A stretch of 7,637 nt of DNA from Oscillospiraceae bacterium. Lineage in GTDB: Bacteria; Bacillota_A; Clostridia; Oscillospirales; Oscillospiraceae. The DNA lies in contig JAFYAB010000032.1 of the NCBI GenBank assembly GCA_017540945.1, positions 1 through 7,637 of the forward strand, read 5' to 3'. Shown piece after piece: positions 1-5,478 of the stretch (positions within the stretch are counted from its first letter, which is position 1; every line of letters begins with the position of its first letter). A program made the position numbers and the translations under genes. The notes beneath the pieces were generated by a model that was not told the origin of the DNA, ran no database searches, and saw only the letters and a program-made list of their open reading frames with translations.

Positions 1-59
1 GCAATGACAGATCCGGAAGGTTTCTGCCGCGGGCGGGCGCTCGATGAGCGCCCCTACGG
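1..59. repeat. Dispersed palindromic repeat, inverted copy of 7391-7449
   Basis: These 59 bases are the exact reverse complement of 7391-7449. The element contains a tight hairpin (8-bp stem GGGCGCTC/GAGCGCCC, 3-nt loop). The match runs to the left edge of the window, so the element may extend further. A frame is open from base 1 to a TGA at 97-99, but it runs straight through the repeat and is not convincing coding sequence. Bases 60-128 show nothing recognisable. Confidence 0.85.
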
Positions 60-128
60 CGCGGGCGGCCAGTGGCTGTTCCTGCGGAGCAAACGCTGAA
101 GATAGCCGATAAGCAGAAGCGGGGCAAA

Positions 129-360
129 ATAATGATTGAAATTCCGTCGGAAACCGGATAATGATTGAAACTCCGCCGGAAACCGGATAATGATTGAAAC
201 TCCGCCGGAAACCGGATAATGATTGAAACTCTGTCGGAAACCGGATAATGATTGAAACTCCGTCGGAAACCGGATATTGATTGAAACTCCGCCGGAAACC
301 GGATAATGATTGATACTCTGTCGGAAACCGGATAATGATTGAAACTCCGTCAGAAACCGG
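129..360. repeat. Tandem array, eight copies of a 29-bp unit
   Basis: Eight contiguous copies start at 129, 158, 187, 216, 245, 274, 303 and 332. Each begins ATAATGATTGAAA (with small variants), contains the short palindrome TCCGNCGGA and ends GGAAACCGG. A partial ninth copy seems to begin at 361. Copies differ at only a few positions: C/T in the palindrome centre, ATATTG in copy 6, TGATACT in copy 7, TCAGAAA in copy 8. A 29-bp period is not a multiple of three, so this is not a coding repeat. There are no spacers, so it is not a CRISPR array. It could be a variable-number repeat or an iteron-like protein-binding array. Confidence 0.95.
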
Positions 361-580
361 ATTATGTTGACTTATGCGGCACTGTATTTCTTTCTCCGCA
401 GCTTTCATGCACTGTGGAAAACCCTGTGGAAACTGTGAAAAACTCCCGGGAAAGCATGGGTTTTCCCGGTTTCTCCGTCGGAAACAGGAGCGACAATTTC
501 GGGTCCGCAGCTGCTTTGTCCCGTTATGCGGCGAATATTATGTCGGCTTCTGTCGAACGGATTATGGAAACAAAACGGAC
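361..580. other. Gene-free stretch with DnaA-box-like 9-mers and a hairpin
   Basis: No convincing gene lies here. Three 9-mers resembling the reverse of the DnaA box (TGTGNATAA) lie close together: TGTGGAAAA at 413-421, TGTGGAAAC at 425-433 and TGTGAAAAA at 434-442. Each differs from consensus at one or more positions. A perfect 8-bp stem (CCGGGAAA at 446-453, TTTCCCGG at 462-469) follows. The core CTCCGTCGGAAAC of the upstream 29-bp unit recurs alone at 473-485. Short words such as TTATGCGGC and TCCGCAGCT occur twice, which suggests decayed repeat sequence. Confidence 0.35.
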
Positions 581-615
581 AAAAAGCGGCCCCGGCGTCT
601 CAGCGCCGGGGCCGC
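581..615 (-). terminator. Rho-independent terminator of hsp20
   Basis: A perfect 12-bp GC-rich stem (586-597 with 604-615, 6-nt loop) lies just after the hsp20 stop codon in the minus-strand direction. It is followed on that strand by a T run (TTTTTGTCCGTTTT), the classic intrinsic terminator layout. Confidence 0.9.
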
Positions 616-632
616 CTCACGGGGTCCGCAGA

Positions 633-1082
633 TTATCCTTCGATCAGAATGGTGCGCTTCTCGGGGAGCTTGGGCGCGCTCTTCTTGGGGACGTTGAGCT
701 TCAGCACGCCGTCCTCGAAGCGGGCCTTGATCTCCTCCTCGGTGAGGGCGGAGCCCACGTAGAAGCTGCGCTGCATGGCGCCGGCGTAGCGCTCCTGGCG
801 GATGACGCGGCCCTTCTTGTCGGTCTCGTCCTTGTCCACGCCCTTGGCGGCGCTGACGGTCAGGTAGCCCTTATCCAGGCTCAGCTCGATCTCGTCCTTC
901 TTGAAGCCGGGCAGGTCGATGTCCACGTCGTAGTGATCCTCGTGCTCGTGGATATCGGTCTTCATCACATGGGGGGCGTGCTTGCCGTAAAGCTGCTTTT
1001 CGGTGTCCGCCAGGCTGCGGCTCACAGGCCAGCGCATCCAGTCGTCAAAGAAATCATCGTCAAAAATTCTGGGCATCAACAT
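633..1082 (-). CDS. hsp20: Small heat shock protein, Hsp20/alpha-crystallin family
   Basis: This encodes a 149-residue ATP-independent holdase chaperone of the cytoplasm, which binds unfolding proteins under stress and passes them to DnaK-type machines (family knowledge). Residues 1-37 are a short N-terminal arm rich in F, W and D. The alpha-crystallin domain spans about 38-135, with the conserved DVDIDLPGFKKDEIELSL segment near 52-69 and the signature ARFEDGVLKLNVPK at 120-133. The C-terminal tail ends in TILIEG, whose I145-x-I147 is the IxI anchor used in oligomer assembly. The length is typical. The ATG at 1082 has a good ribosome site (AGGAG, complement of 1092-1096) nine bases upstream; an in-frame ATG two codons further in is less well spaced. 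The gene stands alone between its own CIRCE-controlled promoter and its own terminator. Confidence 0.97.
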   Translation of the reverse strand: MLMPRIFDDDFFDDWMRWPVSRSLADTEKQLYGKHAPHVMKTDIHEHEDHYDVDIDLPGFKKDEIELSLDKGYLTVSAAKGVDKDETDKKGRVIRQERYAGAMQRSFYVGSALTEEEIKARFEDGVLKLNVPKKSAPKLPEKRTILIEG

Positions 1083-1175
1083 AAGTCATTTCTCCTTTCA
1101 CTCATTTACATTGTGTTGTTTGCCTATGTAATTGAGCAAGGTATTGAGAACGCTTCGGTTCTCTTCCTTTGTTCT
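1083..1175 (-). promoter_or_regulatory. Structured 5' leader of hsp20
   Basis: The predicted leader is about 93 nt and can form two hairpins. The first has a 6-bp stem, GAGAAC/GTTCTC (1146-1151 with 1158-1163). The second pairs 1126-1136 with 1101-1111: 10 of 11 bases pair, with a 14-nt loop, ending about five bases before the ribosome site. The ribosome site itself is not obviously buried in either stem. A temperature-responsive or stabilising role is inference. Confidence 0.4.
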
Positions 1176-1181
1176 GGCCTT

Positions 1182-1209
1182 ATTATAGCACAATTTTTAG
1201 CACTGTCAA
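1182..1209 (-). promoter_or_regulatory. Sigma-A-type promoter of hsp20
   Basis: On the minus strand a perfect -35 TTGACA (complement of 1204-1209) lies 16 bp from a perfect -10 TATAAT (complement of 1182-1187). Transcription should start near 1175, about 93 nt before the hsp20 start codon. The -35 lies inside the CIRCE operator. Confidence 0.9.
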
Positions 1210-1223
1210 TAGGAGAGTGCTAA
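1197..1223. promoter_or_regulatory. CIRCE operator, predicted HrcA binding site
   Basis: The half-sites TTAGCACTG (1197-1205) and GAGTGCTAA (1215-1223) are separated by nine bases, matching the CIRCE consensus TTAGCACTC-N9-GAGTGCTAA at 17 of 18 positions. It overlaps the hsp20 -35 element, so bound HrcA repressor would block RNA polymerase until heat or GroEL titration releases it (established mechanism for the family). hrcA itself is not in this window. Confidence 0.92.
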
Positions 1224-1298
1224 ATTTTCGGTGAACTCTTTGTTATGAAACTGTGAACACACGGAACAATCGGGATTTGTAGGGATGTTGCGAAAACG

Positions 1299-1374
1299 CC
1301 CGTAGGGGCCGATGCCTACATCGGCCCTCACACCGATACGGGATCGGGCCGATGTGGGCATCGGCCCCTACGGG
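1299..1374. repeat. Long inverted repeat (29-bp arms), dispersed element
   Basis: The arms 1299-1327 and 1346-1374 are reverse complements at 28 of 29 positions with an 18-bp spacer. The outer edge is CCCGTAGGGGCCGATG. A related element with the same arm sequence lies at 3372-3465, and the GTAGGGGC edge is also seen at 1-59 and 7391-7449. This is an intergenic palindromic repeat; no coding capacity is apparent. Confidence 0.9.
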
Positions 1375-1391
1375 TCGCGCTCGTCGAGACG

Positions 1392-1436
1392 CCCCTCATC
1401 CGGCGCTTCGCGCCACCTTCCCCCCAAGGGGAAGGC
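1392..1436. repeat. Short double-hairpin intergenic repeat
   Basis: Two hairpins lie back to back: GGCGC-TTC-GCGCC (1402-1414) and CCTTCCCC-CCAA-GGGGAAGG (1416-1435), preceded by CCCCTCATCC. Similar units are, from memory, widespread between genes of gut Clostridia. It lies just past the spoIIR stop codon and might end that transcript, but no T run follows on the minus strand. Confidence 0.6.
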
Positions 1437-1454
1437 AGTTTGACAAATCCGAGT

Positions 1455-2063
1455 TTACGGCCCGAACAGCTCCGCCAGCCAGTCCAGGAGGCGGAATTTG
1501 AGCTGCACGTTTGGGGCGTCGGCGCTCATGTATTCGATCTCGCCGTCGGACAGGCCTGCGGCCATGGCGGCCTCGCTGAAGGCCGCCTCGGGCTCCGCCG
1601 CCGGCAGGCACAGGGCCGGGAAGGCCACGCACCACCAGTTGCGGCCTTCCCCCGCTCCCAGGACGATCCGCAGGGCCCGGTAGGGACCCGCGGGCAGGGA
1701 GAAGCGCTCGTAGTCCCGCCGGGGGAAGGACTCCCGGGCCAGCCGCGCCGTGACGCGCTCCCCGGTGCCCAGGGTCCGGGCCGCCGTCTCCGCCAGCTCC
1801 GGCAGGGCGGCCCCCAGCCGGAGCGCGGCGCTCTGCGCGTCGGGGCAGTCCGCGGTCAGGGCCGTGATCCGGGGCAGCAGGGCGTCCCGGACCCGGAGCT
1901 TCCGGGCCTGGTCCGCCGGGTCGTCGGAGGCCGCCACCACATGAAGGCGGATCAGCCGCCCCGCCAGGGCCCGCTGCTCCGCGGCAACCCGGACGCAGAG
2001 CCCCGCGGCGCTCAGCAAGGCTGTCACAAGCCCCAGGGCAATCCATTTTTTACACATATCCAT
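1455..2063 (-). CDS. spoIIR: Stage II sporulation protein R (SpoIIR)
   Basis: This is a 202-residue secreted signal protein. In the family it is made in the forespore, crosses into the intermembrane space and activates SpoIIGA, which cleaves pro-sigma-E in the mother cell. An N-terminal hydrophobic segment (about 8-27, after two lysines) fits export. Family hallmarks are LIRLHVVAASDDPADQ (37-52), KLRVRDALL (55-63), the LPAGPYRALRIVLGAGEG stretch (123-140), GRNWWCVAFPALC (140-152) and a C-terminal LKFRLLDWLAELF (188-200). It is slightly shorter than the Bacillus protein. The start is uncertain: GTG at 2066, ATG at 2063 or ATG at 2057; only a GGTGAT-like site precedes the last. The gene is divergent from spmAB, another sporulation pair, and a possible forespore promoter lies upstream. 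Confidence 0.92.
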   Translation of the reverse strand: MDMCKKWIALGLVTALLSAAGLCVRVAAEQRALAGRLIRLHVVAASDDPADQARKLRVRDALLPRITALTADCPDAQSAALRLGAALPELAETAARTLGTGERVTARLARESFPRRDYERFSLPAGPYRALRIVLGAGEGRNWWCVAFPALCLPAAEPEAAFSEAAMAAGLSDGEIEYMSADAPNVQLKFRLLDWLAELFGP

Positions 2064-2089
2064 CACCGATCCGTTTCACAATCTGCAGG

Positions 2090-2119
2090 GAGTATGGACA
2101 GCTTTTCGGCGAATGATAC
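2090..2119 (-). promoter_or_regulatory. Possible sigma-F/sigma-G promoter of spoIIR
   Basis: On the minus strand GTATC (complement of 2115-2119) lies 18 bp from CATACTC (complement of 2090-2096). This resembles the sigma-G pattern GHATR-N18-CATNHTA with one mismatch in each box; sigma-F promoters are similar. Transcription would start near 2083, leaving a leader of about 20 nt, and spoIIR is a known sigma-F target. No sigma-A-like pair was noticed in the spacer. Confidence 0.45.
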
Positions 2120-2201
2120 GAATATTCACAAAAATGTTCGATTCGGTCCGGGGAGAAGCCCCCTCCGGTCTGTTCCGGGCCCGGGGCGCATAGACTGTCC
2201 C

Positions 2202-2209
2202 GGAGGTGA
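2202..2209 (+). promoter_or_regulatory. Strong ribosome binding site of spmA
   Basis: GGAGGTGA, an eight-base match to the 16S rRNA tail complement, lies six bases before the ATG at 2216 and fixes that start over the second in-frame ATG at 2222. Confidence 0.9.
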
Positions 2210-2215
2210 GGGAGC

Positions 2216-2791
2216 ATGGCCATGTCCTGGATCTGGGTCCTGCTGCTGGGGCTCTCCCTGGTCTGCGGCCTGGGCCGGGGCGGGGCGGATCTCAGCGGGG
2301 CGGCCCTGACGGGCGCCGGCCGGGCGGTGGAGCTGGGCCTGGGGCTGACGGGGAGTCTGGTGCTCTGGAGCGGCTTTGCCCGGGTGCTGGAGCGCTCCGG
2401 GCTGCGGGCGGGGCTGGCGCGGCTGCTGGCTCCCCTGCTGGGGCGGCTCTTCCCCACGGCCCGCCGGGACCCGGAGACCCTCGAGGCCCTCTGCGCCAAC
2501 GTGACGGCCAATTTCCTGGGCCTGGGCAACGCGGCCACCCCGCCGGGGATCGCGGCGGTGCGGCGGATGCGGACCCTGGCCGGGGGGAAGGACGCCAGCG
2601 ACGAGATGTGCCGGCTGGTGGTGCTGAACACCGCCTCCTTCCAGCTGCTGCCCACCACGGCGGCGGCCCTGCGGAGCCGGCTGGGGTCTCCGGCTCCCTT
2701 CGACATCCTCTCGGCGGTGTGGCTCAGCTCGGCCCTCTCCGTCGCCGCGGGTCTGACGGCGGCAGCCCTGCTGCGGCGGCTGTGGCGATAA
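2216..2791 (+). CDS. spmA: Spore maturation protein A (SpmA)
   Basis: This 191-residue membrane protein is of the SpmA / nucleoside-recognition (Gate) family, close to the usual length of about 195. With SpmB it is needed for full dehydration of the spore core and thus heat resistance; its exact transport role is unsettled in the literature. Hydrophobic segments lie at about 4-20, 38-55, 97-115 and 165-185. The family signature CANVTANFLGLGNAATPPG is at 93-111. The ATG has a strong ribosome site. The stop overlaps the start of spmB, so the two are co-transcribed and probably translationally coupled. Base composition is strongly GC-rich like its neighbours. No clear promoter was found upstream; a CATAGACT box at 2189-2196 is too close to the ribosome site. 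Confidence 0.92.
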   Translation: MAMSWIWVLLLGLSLVCGLGRGGADLSGAALTGAGRAVELGLGLTGSLVLWSGFARVLERSGLRAGLARLLAPLLGRLFPTARRDPETLEALCANVTANFLGLGNAATPPGIAAVRRMRTLAGGKDASDEMCRLVVLNTASFQLLPTTAAALRSRLGSPAPFDILSAVWLSSALSVAAGLTAAALLRRLWR

Positions 2792-3294
2792 GCGCCTGGC
2801 TGATCCCCGCCCTGCTGCTGGGCGTTTCGGCCTTCGCTCTGGGGCGGCGGGCGGACGTCTACGGCGCCCTGCTGGAGGGGGGCCGGGATGGGCTGGAGCT
2901 GATGAAGACCGTGCTGCCCGCCCTGGTGCCCCTGCTGACGGCGGTGGAGCTGCTGCGGGTCAGCGGGGCCATGGATGCCCTGGTCTGCCTGCTGGGGCCC
3001 GCCGCGGCCTGGCTGGGGATCCCCCCGGAGACCCTGCCGCTGGTGCTGATCCGGCCCCTCTCCGGCAGCGCGGCCCTGGCGGTGGGAGCGGATCTGATGG
3101 CGGTCCACGGGCCGGACTCGTTGGTGGGCCGGACCGCCGCCGTGATGATGGGCTGCACGGAGACCACCTTCTATACCATCTCCGTCTATTTCGCCGCCGC
3201 CGGGGTCAGGAGGACCCGCTGGGCCGTCCCCGCCGCCCTGGTCGCCGACCTGACGGGCTTCGCCGCCGCGGCGATCACGGCAAGGTACCTGTGA
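2782..3294 (+). CDS. spmB: Spore maturation protein B (SpmB)
   Basis: This is a 170-residue membrane protein, partner of SpmA and somewhat shorter than the 178-residue Bacillus SpmB. Conserved stretches are VYGALLEGGRDGLELMKTVL (about 26-45), LVLIRPLSGSAALAV (87-101), the HGPDS motif (109-113) and the MMGCTETTFYTISVYF helix (122-137), which closely follow known SpmB proteins. The open frame extends far upstream inside spmA, but homology starts here. The best start is GTG at 2782, overlapping the last ten bases of spmA; no ATG lies nearby and the ribosome site is weak, so translation probably depends on coupling to spmA. No clear terminator follows; the next feature is an inverted repeat at 3326-3365. 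Confidence 0.92.
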   Translation: MAISAWLIPALLLGVSAFALGRRADVYGALLEGGRDGLELMKTVLPALVPLLTAVELLRVSGAMDALVCLLGPAAAWLGIPPETLPLVLIRPLSGSAALAVGADLMAVHGPDSLVGRTAAVMMGCTETTFYTISVYFAAAGVRRTRWAVPAALVADLTGFAAAAITARYL

Positions 3295-3325
3295 AGGAGC
3301 CCGGGATTTGTCGAATGAAAAGGGG

Positions 3326-3365
3326 CAAGGTTCAAGGGATCTGCGATCTTGCACCTTGAACCTTG
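3326..3365. repeat. 12-bp inverted repeat downstream of spmB
   Basis: CAAGGTTCAAGG (3326-3337) and CCTTGAACCTTG (3354-3365) are exact reverse complements with a 16-bp spacer. It lies 31 bp after the spmB stop codon and could fold at the 3' end of that transcript, but no T run follows. It directly abuts the next palindromic element, so the two may form a composite repeat. Confidence 0.7.
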
Positions 3366-3371
3366 AACCCT

Positions 3372-3465
3372 CCGTAGGGGCCGAACTCGAAGAGTCACGA
3401 AGTATGCCCACATCGGCCCTCCATATCGTCCCGGGAAAGGGCCGATGTGGGCATCGGCCCCTACG
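3372..3465. repeat. Long inverted repeat with a 20-nt insertion in one arm
   Basis: The right arm (3439-3465) is nearly identical to the right arm of the 1299-1374 element. The left arm matches too, but is split: 3372-3384 and 3405-3419 pair with the right arm, and 3385-3404 is an unpaired 20-nt insert. Confidence 0.85.
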
Positions 3466-3473
3466 ACGAAATC

Positions 3474-3515
3474 TGTCAGCCTGCTCCGCGGAAATGTCAG
3501 CCTGCACCGCGGAAA
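3474..3515. repeat. Two tandem 21-bp repeats upstream of the argS promoter
   Basis: Units 3474-3494 and 3495-3515 are identical except for one base (T/A). Each starts TGTCAGCCTGC and contains the palindrome CCGCGG. The array ends five bases before the argS -35 box, a position used by activator sites, but it could be only a small duplication. Confidence 0.85.
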
Positions 3516-3519
3516 AGCC

Positions 3520-3548
3520 TTTACTTTTCCCTGTTTCTCTGCTATAAT
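3520..3548 (+). promoter_or_regulatory. Sigma-A-type promoter of argS
   Basis: TTTACT (3520-3525) and a perfect TATAAT (3543-3548) are 17 bp apart. Transcription should start near 3555, leaving a leader of about 26 nt, too short for a T-box riboswitch. Confidence 0.85.
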
Positions 3549-3580
3549 ATATCGAACAATTCAGGAAACAGGTGAACACT

Positions 3581-5335
3581 ATGGAAAAAATCGGGAATCT
3601 GATCTCCGACAAGGTCTCCGCGGCCTTTGCCGAGGCCGGATACGACGCGGCCTACGGGCGCGTGACGGTCTCCAACCGGCCGGATCTCTGCGAATACCAG
3701 TGCAACGGCGCCATGCCCGCGGCCAAGGCCTATCACAAGGCCCCCATCCAGATCGCGGGCGACGTGGCGGCCAAGCTTCAGGGCGACGGGGCCTTCTCCT
3801 CCGTCCAGGCCGTCATGCCGGGCTTTCTGAATCTGAAGCTGGACGGGGCCTGGCTGTCGGACTACCTGGAGCGGATGCGGACTGCGGAGCGCTTCGGCGT
3901 GGAGCCCGACCCCGGGGCCGGCACCGTGGTCATCGACTACGGCGGGGCCAACGTGGCCAAGCCCCTGCACATTGGCCACCTTCGCTCCGCCATCATCGGC
4001 GAGAGCATCAAGCGCATCCAGCGCTTCTTCGGGGCCGAGACCGTCGGCGACACCCACCTGGGGGACTGGGGCCTGCAGATGGGCCTGGTCATCGCGGAGC
4101 TGCAGGCGCGGCAGCCGGAGCTCTGCTACTTTGACGAGAGCTTCTCCGGTCCCTACCCGGAGGAGGCCCCCTTCACCATCTCCGACCTGGAGGAGATCTA
4201 CCCCGCCGCCTCCGCGAAATCGAAGGCGGATGAGGCCTTTGCCGCCAAAGCCCACGACTACACCGTCCGGCTCCAGCGGGGCGAGCCCGGCCCCTACGCC
4301 CTGTGGCAGCACATTATGCGGATCTCCCGGGCGGATCTGAAGAAGAACTACGACCGGCTGGGCGTCCACTTCGAGGCCTGGCTGGGCGAGAGCGACGCCC
4401 AGCCCTACATCCCCGACATGCTGCGGGAGATGGACGAGCAGGGCATCCTGGTGGAGAGCGAGGGCGCGAAGGTCATCGAGGTCCAGGAGCCCGGGGACAG
4501 CAAGGAGATCCCCCCCTGCATTCTCATCAAGTCCGACGGCGCCACCCTCTACGCCACCACGGATCTGGCCACCATCCGGCAGCGGATGCAGACCTGGGCC
4601 CCCAACAAGATCCTCTACGTGGTGGACAAGCGCCAGAGCCTGCACTTTGAGCAGGTCTTCCGCTCCGCCCGGAAGGCGGGGCTGGTGACGCCGGAGACGG
4701 AGCTGCGGCACATCGGCTTCGGCACCATGAACGGCAGGGACGGCAAGCCCTTCAAGACCAGGGCCGGCGGCGTGATGCGCCTGGAGACCCTGATCAACGA
4801 GATCACCGATTTCGTCCGGGCCAAGGTGGAGGAGAACCAGCTGGTCAGCGGCGAGGACGTGGAGAACGTCACCGCGAAGATCGCCCTGGCCGCGCTGAAA
4901 TACGGCGATCTGATGAACGCCCCCACCAAGGACTACGTCTTCGATCTGGACCGCTTCGCGGCCTTCGAGGGCAACACCGGCCCCTATATCCTCTACACCA
5001 TCGTGCGGATCAAGTCCATCCTGGCCCGCTACGGGGCCTGGGAGGCGCTGCCCGTCGCCGCCCCGGAGACCCCGGAGGCCAAGGATCTGATGCTGGCCCT
5101 GACCCGGCTGCCCGACGCTCTGGAGCTGGCTTACCGGGACTGCGCCCCCAACGCGATCTGCGCCTATATCTACGAGCTGGCGGGCTTCGCCAACAAGTTC
5201 TACCACGAGACCCACATCCTCACCGAGGAGGACAAGGAAAAGCAGAAGGGCTACGTTGCCCTGATCGGCCTCACCAAGCGGGTGCTGGAGACCTGCATCG
5301 AGCTGCTGGGCTTCGAGGCCCCGGAGAAAATGTAA
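3581..5335 (+). CDS. argS: Arginyl-tRNA synthetase
   Basis: This 584-residue class I aminoacyl-tRNA synthetase charges tRNA-Arg with arginine in the cytoplasm, using ATP. Residues 1 to about 95 form the N-terminal ArgRS domain that contacts the tRNA elbow. The class I signature is KPLHIGHLRS, with H130-I-G-H133. The catalytic core continues through GDTHLGDWGLQMG, YDRLGVHFEAWLGES and VVDKRQSLHFEQVF. KPFKTRAGG (K392-T-R-A-G-G397) occupies the KMSKS-loop position, which in most ArgRSs lacks the canonical lysine. The C-terminal DALR anticodon-binding domain covers about 455-584 (EGNTGPYILYT, LPDALELAYRD, FANKFYHETHIL). Length is normal. ATG 3581 has AGGTGA five bases upstream; a GTG at 3572 is an alternative start. 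The gene is a single transcription unit with its own promoter and terminator. Confidence 0.98.
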   Translation: MEKIGNLISDKVSAAFAEAGYDAAYGRVTVSNRPDLCEYQCNGAMPAAKAYHKAPIQIAGDVAAKLQGDGAFSSVQAVMPGFLNLKLDGAWLSDYLERMRTAERFGVEPDPGAGTVVIDYGGANVAKPLHIGHLRSAIIGESIKRIQRFFGAETVGDTHLGDWGLQMGLVIAELQARQPELCYFDESFSGPYPEEAPFTISDLEEIYPAASAKSKADEAFAAKAHDYTVRLQRGEPGPYALWQHIMRISRADLKKNYDRLGVHFEAWLGESDAQPYIPDMLREMDEQGILVESEGAKVIEVQEPGDSKEIPPCILIKSDGATLYATTDLATIRQRMQTWAPNKILYVVDKRQSLHFEQVFRSARKAGLVTPETELRHIGFGTMNGRDGKPFKTRAGGVMRLETLINEITDFVRAKVEENQLVSGEDVENVTAKIALAALKYGDLMNAPTKDYVFDLDRFAAFEGNTGPYILYTIVRIKSILARYGAWEALPVAAPETPEAKDLMLALTRLPDALELAYRDCAPNAICAYIYELAGFANKFYHETHILTEEDKEKQKGYVALIGLTKRVLETCIELLGFEAPEKM

Positions 5336-5434
5336 CCAAGCAAAAGCAGCGCCGCCGGAACGAAGCGACAGCGTCACGCAAAGCCCTGTTTTGTCAAAAG
5401 TGGGCACCCGGCGGGGAAACTATCCGACAGAAAT

Positions 5435-5478
5435 GAAGAGCCTCCGGCGCGCAGCCGGAGGCTCTTCTTGTTTGTTTT
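5435..5478 (+). terminator. Intrinsic terminator of argS
   Basis: A perfect 14-bp stem (5435-5448 with 5454-5467, 5-nt loop) is followed on the plus strand by TTGTTTGTTTT. It lies between the convergent argS and ribU. On the minus strand only a short ATTTC follows the stem, so termination of ribU there is less certain. Bases 5336-5434 hold no gene that I recognise. Confidence 0.92.

Noticed and set aside
1..99. C-terminal end of an upstream gene
   Set aside because: A frame is open to TGA at 97-99, but most of it is the dispersed repeat and no family is recognisable.
129..360. CRISPR array
   Set aside because: The unit carries GATTGAAAC, common at CRISPR repeat ends, and is 29 bp long, but copies are directly adjacent with no spacers and no cas genes are present.
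339..1223. Long plus-strand open frame over hsp20
   Set aside because: It starts with TTG inside the tandem array, runs antisense through hsp20 and ends in the CIRCE site; no family features. It is a GC-rich shadow.
2189..2196. Sigma-E-like -10 box (CATAGACT) before spmA
   Set aside because: It matches the -10 well but has no matching -35, and transcription would begin within the spmA ribosome site.
3549..3580. T-box riboswitch for argS
   Set aside because: The leader after the promoter is only about 26 nt, with no T-box sequence or stem I.
2050..3612. 520-codon minus-strand open frame over spmAB
   Set aside because: It is antisense to two clear homologues, its translation is low-complexity R/P/A/S-rich, and it runs through intergenic repeats.
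3542..5407. 621-codon minus-strand open frame over argS
   Set aside because: It is antisense to a complete argS, with an amino-acid mix (G, L, V, H, D, Q) typical of reading a GC-rich gene backwards, and it crosses the argS promoter.
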